From: Verrucomicrobia bacterium UBA3761
GTDB lineage: Bacteria; Verrucomicrobiota; Kiritimatiellia; RFP12; UBA1067
Length of the DNA: 11,537 nucleotides
NCBI GenBank assembly: GCA_002371135.1
Contig: DFGB01000034.1
Coordinates: 17,934-29,470 of the forward strand
Direction of reading: 5' to 3'
Made by a program: the position numbers and the translations under genes. Below are positions 5,451 through 11,537 of the stretch, piece after piece; positions within the stretch are counted from its first letter, which is position 1; the number at the start of each line of letters is the position of its first letter. The notes under the pieces were generated by a model. It was not told where the DNA came from, did not search any database, and saw nothing but the letters and a program-made list of their open reading frames with translations.

Positions 5451-7250
5451 ATGCACCCATACAGGACCCATACCTGCAACGAACTTCGCGCCGCCGACGC
5501 CGGCAAGACCGTGCGCCTCTCCGGTTGGATGTTCCGCCTCCGCGACCACGGCGGTATTCTCTTTGTCGACCTCCGCGACCACTACGGCCTCACGCAGATT
5601 GTCGTCCATCCGAGCCGCAGCTTCTTCGGCCTCGTCGAAAAGGCGCACCTCGAATCCGTAATCACCGTCACGGGCGAAGTAAAACTCCGCACGCCCGACA
5701 CCATCAACCCAGACCTGCCGACGGGTGAAATCGAAATCGAGGCGAACGAACTCGTCATGGAATCGGCGAGCGAAGTGACGCCCATCTACATCCCCGACGA
5801 AAAGGCCGACGAGTCCGAAGACGTCCGCCTCAAGCACCGCTACCTCGACCTCCGCCGCGAAAAGCTCCACAACAACATCATCCTCCGCTCGAAGGTGATC
5901 AAGTTCCTGCGCGAGCAGATGTGGGAAAAGGGCTTCAACGAATTCCAGACGCCGATCTTGACGGCATCCTCGCCGGAGGGCGCGCGCGACTATCTCGTCC
6001 CCAGCCGCATCCACCGCGGCCAGTTCTACGCGCTCCCGCAGGCGCCGCAGATGTTCAAGCAGCTGCTCATGGTCTCCGGGTTCGATCGCTACTTCCAGAT
6101 CGCCCCGTGCTTCCGCGACGAGGCCGCGCGCGCCGACCGCTCGCCGGGCGAGTTCTACCAGCTCGACATTGAAATGTCCTACGCCACGCAGGACGAGATT
6201 TTCGCCGTCGTCGAAGACGTCGTCGGCAAGACGTTCGCCAAGTTCTCCAACTGGACTTGCAACGCCGCTCCGTGGCCGCGCATCAAATACCGCGACGCGA
6301 TGATGACCTACGGTTCGGACAAGCCCGACCTCAGGAATCCGCTCAAGTGGATAGACATGTCGGACTTCTTCAAGCGCGCGTCCTTCAAGGCGTTCGCCTC
6401 CTGCGTGGAACAGGGCGGCCTCGTCAAGGGTCTGCTCGTCAAAGGCATAGTCGGCGTCGAAACCCGCACGTGGTTCGACAAGCGCGAACACAACGTCAAG
6501 GAGAACGGCGGCAAGGGCCTCGGTTACATCTCATGGACGAAAGAGGGCGAACTCAAGGGCCCCATCGCCAAGTTCCTCACCCCGGAACAGCTTGAAGAGA
6601 TGAAAACGATCGCCGGCATGGAAAAGGGCGACGCGCTTTTCTTCATGGCCGCGCCGGTCGACGAATGCCACCGCCTCTCCGGCCTCGTCCGCACCGACAT
6701 CGCCGACCACCTCACGAACGACATCCGCGAAAAGAACTGCTACAAGTTCTGCTGGATCATCGACTTCCCCTTCTTCGAAAAAGACCCCGAGACCGGGAAA
6801 ATCATCTTCTCCCACAACCCCTTCTCGATGCCGCAGGGCGGGCTCGAAGCGCTCACCACCAAGGCGCCGCTCGAAATCGAAGCCTACCAGTACGACGTCG
6901 TCTGCAACGGCATTGAACTTTCTTCCGGCGCGATTCGCAACCACCGGATCGACATCATGGAAAAGGCGTTCGAGATCGCCGGATACCCGAAGGAAGTCGT
7001 GAAGGAGAAATTCGGCTGCCTCTACAACGCGTTCCAGTTCGGTGCGCCGCCCCACGGCGGCATCGCCCCTGGCGTCGACCGCATGGTCATGCTCCTCACC
7101 GACACGCCGAACATCCGCGAAGTCATCGCATTCCCGATGAACCAGAAGGCCCAAGACCTGATGATGAACGCGCCGAACTTCGTAACCGAACAGCAGTTGC
7201 GCGAACTCCACATCAAAATCCGCGGCACTGGAGAGACGGCGGCGAAATAG
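5451..7250 (+). CDS. aspS: Aspartyl-tRNA synthetase
   Basis: This 599-residue class IIb synthetase charges tRNA with aspartate in the cytoplasm. An N-terminal OB-fold anticodon-binding domain (about 1-110; LSGWMFRLRDHGG, LFVDLRDHYGLTQIVV) is followed by the bacterial-type catalytic core. That core has SPEGARDYLVPSR, QAPQMFKQLLMVSGFDRYF, motif 2 FRDE at 221-224 continuing ARADRSPGEFYQLDIEMSY, and motif 3 GGIAPGVDRMVML starting at 536. The GAD insertion lies between motifs 2 and 3. The length is normal. The sequence style (RADRSPGEFYQLD, AFPMNQKAQDLM) resembles alphaproteobacterial enzymes. The DHGG segment (His33) is of the kind associated with non-discriminating AspRS, which also charges tRNA-Asn for GatCAB amidation; that is inference. 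AAAGGA at 5436-5441 is a Shine-Dalgarno 9 nt before the ATG. Confidence 0.97.
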   Translation: MHPYRTHTCNELRAADAGKTVRLSGWMFRLRDHGGILFVDLRDHYGLTQIVVHPSRSFFGLVEKAHLESVITVTGEVKLRTPDTINPDLPTGEIEIEANELVMESASEVTPIYIPDEKADESEDVRLKHRYLDLRREKLHNNIILRSKVIKFLREQMWEKGFNEFQTPILTASSPEGARDYLVPSRIHRGQFYALPQAPQMFKQLLMVSGFDRYFQIAPCFRDEAARADRSPGEFYQLDIEMSYATQDEIFAVVEDVVGKTFAKFSNWTCNAAPWPRIKYRDAMMTYGSDKPDLRNPLKWIDMSDFFKRASFKAFASCVEQGGLVKGLLVKGIVGVETRTWFDKREHNVKENGGKGLGYISWTKEGELKGPIAKFLTPEQLEEMKTIAGMEKGDALFFMAAPVDECHRLSGLVRTDIADHLTNDIREKNCYKFCWIIDFPFFEKDPETGKIIFSHNPFSMPQGGLEALTTKAPLEIEAYQYDVVCNGIELSSGAIRNHRIDIMEKAFEIAGYPKEVVKEKFGCLYNAFQFGAPPHGGIAPGVDRMVMLLTDTPNIREVIAFPMNQKAQDLMMNAPNFVTEQQLRELHIKIRGTGETAAK

Positions 7251-7266
7251 ACTGGGACGCCCTGCC

Positions 7267-8568
7267 ATGAAAATAGGCGAATACGAGGTAATACGCAAAC
7301 TTGGCGCAGGCGGCATGAGCGAGGTGTACGAGGTGGAAAACCCGCGCCTCGCCACCCGCTACGCGCTCAAGATGTACTCGTATCCGAAAGACGACAAGGA
7401 AGTCCGCGAGCGCTTCCTCGTCGAGGGCAAACTCCTTGCCAAGCTCAACCACCCGCGCGTCGTAAAAGTCGTCGACATAGACGAAGACGCCGCCACCGGC
7501 CGTCCGTTTTTCGTGATGGATCTCGTCACGGATCCCGACGGCCAGACCCGCACTCTCGCACAACTCAAACCCGGCGAGGCCGACGAAGAAACCGTCGCAC
7601 GCTGGTACGACGACATGCGCGACGCCCTCGGCTACATCCACGCACAAGGCGTCATCCACCGCGACCTCAAACTCCAGAATGTGATGATCGGCCCGGACGG
7701 CCACGCCATTCTGACCGACTTCGGCATCTCGCGCATTTTCGACCCGCAGGGCGACGGCAAGACGGTTATCGACGCCGTCCAGACCATATTCTCGGTCCGC
7801 AACGGCGCCACGCCCGTCATGGGCTCGATCGGCTACATGGCCCCCGAACTCGAAATGGGCGCCCAGGCGACGGAGAAAAGCGATTGGTACGCCCTGGGGG
7901 TCATAACATACCGACTCCTGACGGGTATGTGGTGCGATGCGCGCACCGACATCGCCGAGGAAGTCGCCACCTACGATCCCGTCTGGAAGCGCATCCTCCC
8001 AAAGCTCCTCCACTCCAACCCCGAAGGACGCGAATGCCCGTCATTCGCAGACGAGAAGCGCGCAGAACTCGAACGCCGCGAACTCGCGCTTGAAGAGAAG
8101 TGGCTCAAGGAGAAGGCTCGCGGGCACTTCGCCCGTCACATCGCCCGCTACCTCGCCGCAATCGTCGCCATAGGCGGCATCGGCGGCGGCCTCGCTTTCT
8201 GGCGCCAGAGCGTCAAATTCGATTCCATCTACGCCGCGCTTGAAGCGCAACGAGCCATCCCGGCGTTCGACGATGTTTTTGAAATCCCGGAAGAAGCCGG
8301 CGAAGAAGAGACCGACTCGATGCCGTCCATCGAACAATTCCGCGGCGCCATGGTCGACGCACTCGTCATCACCCACGACCTTTTCGCCGATCTCCAGTCC
8401 GGCGTCATCAACACCGCCAAGGCGCGCATCGAACTCAACCGCCTGCGCCTCATGGCCCGCCGCGACGAAACCTCCCTCTTCGCCGGCCTCCCTGACACCT
8501 ACTCCCCAAGCGACGAAACCCAGGCCCTCGTGATCCTCCTCTCTAACGCCGCGAAGAAAATGAAGTAG
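7267..8568 (+). CDS. Membrane-anchored Ser/Thr protein kinase (Hanks type)
   Basis: The 433-residue protein begins with a full eukaryotic-like kinase domain (about 5-255). It has the glycine loop LGAGGMSEVYEV (12-23), ATP-binding Lys35 in YALKMY, Glu53 of helix C, catalytic loop HRDLKLQN (131-138), DFG at 151-153, APE at 192-194 and SDWYALGV (205-212). All catalytic residues are present, so it should be active. The segment between DFG and APE is longer than usual (about 38 residues). A charged, probably coiled-coil stretch (about 261-285) leads to one membrane helix (about 295-312, YLAAIVAIGGIGGGLAFW). About 120 residues follow outside the cytoplasm, with no PASTA or other recognised sensor domain. 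It starts 17 nt after aspS with at most a weak Shine-Dalgarno (GGGA, 7254-7257), so co-transcription is likely. The following ECF sigma factor is its most plausible partner. Confidence 0.93.
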   Translation: MKIGEYEVIRKLGAGGMSEVYEVENPRLATRYALKMYSYPKDDKEVRERFLVEGKLLAKLNHPRVVKVVDIDEDAATGRPFFVMDLVTDPDGQTRTLAQLKPGEADEETVARWYDDMRDALGYIHAQGVIHRDLKLQNVMIGPDGHAILTDFGISRIFDPQGDGKTVIDAVQTIFSVRNGATPVMGSIGYMAPELEMGAQATEKSDWYALGVITYRLLTGMWCDARTDIAEEVATYDPVWKRILPKLLHSNPEGRECPSFADEKRAELERRELALEEKWLKEKARGHFARHIARYLAAIVAIGGIGGGLAFWRQSVKFDSIYAALEAQRAIPAFDDVFEIPEEAGEEETDSMPSIEQFRGAMVDALVITHDLFADLQSGVINTAKARIELNRLRLMARRDETSLFAGLPDTYSPSDETQALVILLSNAAKKMK

Positions 8569-8591
8569 AAGTCCTTAGTCCTAGAAGTCCT
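8566..8591. repeat. Microrepeat TAGAAGTCCT starting in the kinase stop codon
   Basis: TAGAAGTCCT (8566-8575), a shortened TAGTCC (8576-8581) and TAGAAGTCCT again (8582-8591) form an array that begins with the TAG stop of the kinase gene. It fills most of the 31-nt gap before the sigma factor start. It recalls the TCTAGAAAN array after ribBA in placement but has a different unit. Confidence 0.65.
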
Positions 8592-8599
8592 TTCATCCC

Positions 8600-9259
8600 T
8601 TGGCAGAAACATCCTTTCCAGTCACTTCCGTCACTTTGATTGCGAAGATAAAGGACCTTGCCCACGGCGAGGATTCTGCGGCTTGGGTTCGCTTTTGGGA
8701 TACCTACCAACTGGCAATCAGGCGATTTGCGATCATGAAAGGCGGCGAACGGGACGCCGACGACATAGTGATGTCGGTCCTCGCCAAGCTCGTCAACGTG
8801 CTGCGGAGCGGCCAGTACACCCCGGAGAAAGGGCGTTTCCATTCCTACCTCGCCACGATGATAATCAACGAGGTGCACATGCTGCGGCGCAAGGAAGTGG
8901 CGCGCGCGGTCGAGAGCCGCGTTTCGCTTGAAGCATCGGTCGACGGCGCCTCCGGCGATTCCGAGTCCGACCGCACCATTGCCGATACGCTCGTCGCGCC
9001 GGAGCAAACGTCCGCCACCGACCTCGACGAAGAGTGGCGGCAGGCGGTGTTGCAATCCGCCGTCGACCACGTCCTCACGAAGACAGCGCTTTCCGAACGC
9101 GACCGCGCCGTATATCGCGCCTACGCCCTCGAGGGGCAGGACATCGCCAAAGTCGCAAAAGCGTTCGGCATTTCCAGGAATTTCGTCAGCCAGATAAAAG
9201 TCCGCATCGACAAGCGCATCGTAGCCGTCGGCAAGGCGCTTGTCGCGGGCGAACTGTAG
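8600..9259 (+). CDS. ECF-type RNA polymerase sigma factor
   Basis: This 219-residue protein has the two-domain layout of extracytoplasmic-function sigma factors. Region 2 spans about 25-100: AAWVRFWDTYQLAIRRFA, ERDADDIVMSVLAKLV (50-65) as the core polymerase-binding helix, and RFHSYLATMIINEVHMLRRK (79-98) as region 2.3/2.4 for -10 recognition. An acidic linker (about 108-145) follows, then region 4 with a helix-turn-helix (about 150-210; ALSERDRAVYRAYALEG, IAKVAKAFGISRNFVSQIKVRI). It directs RNA polymerase to a private promoter set. The start is TTG at 8600: an in-frame TAG lies at 8582, and the first ATG (residue 46) would cut into region 2. No Shine-Dalgarno is visible. It lies between a membrane Ser/Thr kinase and a membrane-anchored protein. 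Known kinase-linked ECF groups are activated by phosphorylation, so the same is inferred here. Confidence 0.88.
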   Translation: MAETSFPVTSVTLIAKIKDLAHGEDSAAWVRFWDTYQLAIRRFAIMKGGERDADDIVMSVLAKLVNVLRSGQYTPEKGRFHSYLATMIINEVHMLRRKEVARAVESRVSLEASVDGASGDSESDRTIADTLVAPEQTSATDLDEEWRQAVLQSAVDHVLTKTALSERDRAVYRAYALEGQDIAKVAKAFGISRNFVSQIKVRIDKRIVAVGKALVAGEL

Positions 9260-9273
9260 GGCGCAAATCTCTT

Positions 9274-9906
9274 ATGAAAAAAAGTCTGTATCTCGTCGCC
9301 GTCATCGCAGGCGTGGCAATTGCGGTGCTAATCAACATTTTGAAGCGCGACGCCACCCCTGCCATAGGTGGCGACAATGCCGCCAAAACCGTGCGCGGCG
9401 CCATCGCATCCGTCGACCCCGCCGCCGCCGCACCCAACCCCGGCGCACCGCAAGAGGAGCAAGAGGCCACCGAGGAGGAAGAGACGGAAGAAAAAGAAGA
9501 ACTCACGCCAGAAGAGCAGGCCGAACGCGAAGAAGAAAAACTGGTCGAGGCGTTCGACGCGCTCACCGATAAATGGTACGAGGGCGAATTCAGCGCCAAA
9601 TCCGTCACCATGCCCGACGTCGAAGCTTTCGTCGCGCAATTCAAGACCTTGCCCCCCGCCCGCCGCGAAGAATGCCTCCAGCGCGCGCTCAATCTCATTT
9701 CGGACGACCACGCCCTTCTCCTTGTCGGCCTCCTCCTCGACCGCGAAATCGAGAAGGAATACGTCGAGCTAGTATTCAACGACGTTCTCAACCGCGACGA
9801 GGATGTCAAAAAGCCCATCCTCCACGAAATCTACAAAGACCGCACCCATCCCAACTGGGCCGATGTGGCCTGGATATTCGACGCCACTGGAGAGGAGACG
9901 AAATGA
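9274..9906 (+). CDS. Membrane-anchored acidic protein of unknown function
   Basis: I do not recognise the family. The 210-residue product has a single N-terminal hydrophobic helix (about 4-22, KSLYLVAVIAGVAIAVLINI) that may be an uncleaved anchor or signal. A Pro/Ala-rich stretch follows (about 48-58), then a long Glu-rich low-complexity segment (about 60-90; EEQEATEEEETEEKEE is part of it). The remainder (about 90-205) is a predicted helical domain with KWYEGEFSAKSV, LPPARREECLQRALNLISDDHALLLVGLLLD and WADVAWIF. No catalytic motif is seen. It begins 14 nt after the sigma factor and ends in an ATGA overlap with aroQ, so it is translated within the same operon. As a membrane protein beside an ECF sigma factor it could be an anti-sigma or scaffold partner, but no anti-sigma domain (ZAS, RseA-like) is visible. 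The ATG at 9274 lacks a strong Shine-Dalgarno. Confidence 0.8.
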   Translation: MKKSLYLVAVIAGVAIAVLINILKRDATPAIGGDNAAKTVRGAIASVDPAAAAPNPGAPQEEQEATEEEETEEKEELTPEEQAEREEEKLVEAFDALTDKWYEGEFSAKSVTMPDVEAFVAQFKTLPPARREECLQRALNLISDDHALLLVGLLLDREIEKEYVELVFNDVLNRDEDVKKPILHEIYKDRTHPNWADVAWIFDATGEETK

Positions 9907-10352
9907 AGCTTCTCGTTCTCAACGGACCCAATCTGAACCTCCTCGGCCTGCGCGAGCCAGACCTCTACGGCCGCGGCACCTATGCCGGCCTGGAGGCGTT
10001 CGTCCGGGAAACGGCCTCGCGCCTTGGCGTCGAAGTGGAAATGCGCCAGACAAACCACGAAGGCGTCCTTGTCGACTGGATTCAGGAATCGCGAGGCAAA
10101 TTTGACGCAATCATCCTCAACGCGGCCGCCTACACACACACCTCCGTCGCCATCCTCGACGCCATCAAAGCCGTCAAGGCGCGCGTCGCCGAAGTCCACC
10201 TCACGGAGCCCAAATCGCGCGAGGAATTCCGCCGCGTCTCGTACGTCGGCATGGTCGCGGAAAAGACCTTCTCCGGCCTCGGCTTCGGCTCCTACTCCGC
10301 CGCAATGGAATACTTTGCTAAAAGCGAAATGCCAAGAGGAAACCATGCCTAA
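9903..10352 (+). CDS. aroQ: Type II 3-dehydroquinate dehydratase
   Basis: The 149-residue enzyme converts 3-dehydroquinate to 3-dehydroshikimate in aromatic amino acid synthesis; the family forms dodecamers in the cytoplasm. Visible signatures are LVLNGPNLNLLGLREPDLYG with Arg17 and catalytic Tyr22, QTNHEGVLVDWIQ (49-61), LNAAAYTHTSVAILDAI (72-88), EVHLTEPKSREEFR with His99, and GLGFGSYSAAM near the end. The length is typical. Two blocks differ from the commonest form: NAAAYTHTS instead of NPGAYTHTS, and HLTEP instead of HLSNV. The core catalytic Arg, Tyr and His remain. A strong Shine-Dalgarno GGAGAGGAG (9889-9897) precedes the ATG, which overlaps the previous stop as ATGA. The end overlaps the next gene by 8 nt. 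Confidence 0.95.
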   Translation: MKLLVLNGPNLNLLGLREPDLYGRGTYAGLEAFVRETASRLGVEVEMRQTNHEGVLVDWIQESRGKFDAIILNAAAYTHTSVAILDAIKAVKARVAEVHLTEPKSREEFRRVSYVGMVAEKTFSGLGFGSYSAAMEYFAKSEMPRGNHA

Positions 10353-10596
10353 TTACGTATACGAAGCGAAGAATGCCAAGGAAAGCTGTCCTAAATGCCG
10401 CGACGGGTTTGAGATCGTGCAAAAGATATCCGACGCGAAGCTCACGCACTGCCCCGACTGCGGCGCGGAGATAATCCGCGTCATACAGCCCTCGGCCCTC
10501 ATGCACTCCAAGACCGACCTCCACTACCGAGCCAAGCGCGCCGGCTTCCACACTCTCAAGCGCGTCGGCAAAGGCGAATACGAAAAGATGTACTGA
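10345..10596 (+). CDS. FmdB-type small zinc-ribbon protein
   Basis: This 83-residue protein resembles the FmdB/CxxC_CxxC zinc-ribbon family: MPNYVYEA at the N-terminus, then Cys15-x2-Cys18 and Cys36-x2-Cys39 around EIVQKISDAKLTHCPDCG. It differs from the usual MPxYEYxCxxC form, because the first knuckle is displaced by an insertion (KNAKES) and the protein has a basic tail (about 53-83; HYRAKRAGFHTLKRVGKGEYEKMY). The family is often called a putative regulatory protein, but the function is not established. The four-Cys site predicts structural zinc, possibly with nucleic-acid or ribosome contact. AGAGGA at 10335-10340 is a good Shine-Dalgarno, and the gene overlaps the end of aroQ by 8 nt, so they are translationally coupled. 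Confidence 0.8.
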   Translation: MPNYVYEAKNAKESCPKCRDGFEIVQKISDAKLTHCPDCGAEIIRVIQPSALMHSKTDLHYRAKRAGFHTLKRVGKGEYEKMY

Positions 10597-10608
10597 GAGG
10601 CGGGCTCC

Positions 10609-11537
10609 ATGGCTTCGAATTCACGGCGGGAATGTGCGCACATCGTAATGCGCTGGCTGATGACGGGCGAGTATCCTTCTAAGATGCTCGCGCGCGCCAC
10701 CGACCGCTCGTTCGTGCAGGATCTCGTCTACACGACAGTCCGCCGACGCCGCGCCTTGCGCGCAGTCCTTGAAATGTTCGTCAAGCGCTGGCCGAAAGGC
10801 GAACTCGAAGCCCTTCTCTACGTCGGCGCTGCGCAAATCCTCTTTATGGATTCCGTCCCGGACTTCGCCGCCGTGAACGAAACCGTCGAGGCCGCGAAAC
10901 TATGCGCCGAGCGCTCCATCCCCAAGGTGGTGAACGGCGTCCTGCGCAATCTGATCCGCTCCCGCGCCACGGTCGAAGAACGCCTCGCCGCAATGCCGCT
11001 CGCAGTGCGCGAAAGTTTCCCGGACGAACTCGTCGAGCGCTGGACGGCCCGTTTCGGCTCCGGGACGGCGGCCCGCCTCGCCGCCTGGCACAACTCTCCC
11101 GCCGAGACGTTCCTCGCCTATCCCGGAGGCAGATTCGAGAAACTCGAACGCGGCAAGCGCGTCGAAGACGTCCCGGGGTTTGCCGACGGCGCATTCATCG
11201 TCCAGGACCCGGCGACCGCCCTCGCGCTCGATCTCCTCGCGCCAGCGCCAGACGATACAATTCTCGACGCCTGCGCCGCACCCGGCGGCAAATCCATACA
11301 ATGCGCATGGCGCGGCGCGAAGGTCTTTTCCTGCGAAGTCAATCCCGCCAGGCGCAAACGTCTTCAGGCGAACATCGAACGCGCCGCCAAGGACCGCGGC
11401 GTGGAAATTCTCGCTGCGATTCCGGCGACGGGCGGGTTCGACAAGGTCCTCGTCGACGCGCCATGCTCCAACTCCGGCGTCCTGAGACGCAAGCCAGATG
11501 CGCGCTGGAACTGGTCGGAGAAGAAACTCGCCTCGCT
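10609..11537 (+). CDS. rsmB: 16S rRNA m5C967 methyltransferase RsmB/Sun (3' end cut off)
   Basis: The first 309 codons are present and the frame is still open at the window end; the family is about 430 residues. The N-terminal part (about 1-140) is the NusB-like RNA-binding domain (SFVQDLVYTTVRRRRALRAV; AVNETVEAAK; VNGVLRNLIR). The Rossmann methyltransferase domain follows, with SAM motif I DACAAPGGKS (220-229), CEVNPARRKRLQANI as motif II, and motif IV DAPCSNSGVLRRKPDARW with the Pro-Cys at 285-286. The second catalytic Cys (motif VI) lies beyond the window. It would methylate C967 of 16S rRNA in the small-subunit head. GAGAGG (10595-10600) is a Shine-Dalgarno 8 nt before the ATG, and the gene starts 12 nt after the FmdB-like stop, so it belongs to the same operon. 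Confidence 0.93.
   Translation, partial: MASNSRRECAHIVMRWLMTGEYPSKMLARATDRSFVQDLVYTTVRRRRALRAVLEMFVKRWPKGELEALLYVGAAQILFMDSVPDFAAVNETVEAAKLCAERSIPKVVNGVLRNLIRSRATVEERLAAMPLAVRESFPDELVERWTARFGSGTAARLAAWHNSPAETFLAYPGGRFEKLERGKRVEDVPGFADGAFIVQDPATALALDLLAPAPDDTILDACAAPGGKSIQCAWRGAKVFSCEVNPARRKRLQANIERAAKDRGVEILAAIPATGGFDKVLVDAPCSNSGVLRRKPDARWNWSEKKLAS

Overview
The window is about 11.5 kb of GC-rich, densely coding bacterial DNA with every supported gene on the + strand. The gene content suggests a member of the PVC group, perhaps a Kiritimatiellota- or Verrucomicrobiota-like bacterium. This rests on a secreted pectin-type acetylesterase, a membrane Ser/Thr kinase next to an ECF sigma factor, and intergenic spaces filled with short tandem repeats. 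It is inference: there is no rRNA or other phylogenetic marker here, and the codon bias (strong G/C at third positions) only says high GC.

Layout. 1-274: tail of an ABC exporter ATPase. 275-386: an intergenic stretch occupied by an 8-bp-unit repeat array that forms a 32-bp inverted repeat. 387-1280: EamA/DMT transporter. 1289-2443: secreted rhamnogalacturonan-acetylesterase-like SGNH hydrolase with its own promoter, whose -10 box contains the stop codon of the previous gene. 2497-3687: bifunctional riboflavin enzyme RibBA, again with a promoter so close to the ATG that the mRNA should be leaderless. 3688-3760: two further microrepeat arrays. 3761-5317: one open frame joining a TsaC/Sua5-type domain, an IS200/RAYT-like HUH (Y1) domain and a Rossmann/DprA-like C-terminal region. 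5318-5450: promoter and leader. 5451-11537: a probable operon of aspS, membrane Ser/Thr kinase, ECF sigma factor, acidic membrane-anchored protein of unknown function, aroQ, FmdB-type zinc ribbon and rsmB (cut by the window end).

How the genes fit together. Most are housekeeping: riboflavin, shikimate, aspartyl-tRNA, tRNA t6A and rRNA m5C. Three parts stand out. The first is the TsaC-HUH-Rossmann fusion, which has a well-formed internal Shine-Dalgarno and ATG at the domain junction, so the HUH part could also be made alone. The second is the set of intergenic microrepeats, some forming hairpins, that abut stop and start codons. RAYT-type HUH enzymes act on intergenic palindromes, so a connection is possible but unproven. 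The third is the kinase / ECF sigma / membrane protein trio, which looks like a phosphorylation-gated transcription module inserted in a translation and metabolism operon.

Three promoters share an extended -10 of the form TGNTATAATA. In two of them the -10 ends only 6-7 nt before the ATG. Genes preceded by microrepeats lack a recognisable Shine-Dalgarno, while aspS, aroQ, fmdB-like and rsmB have one.
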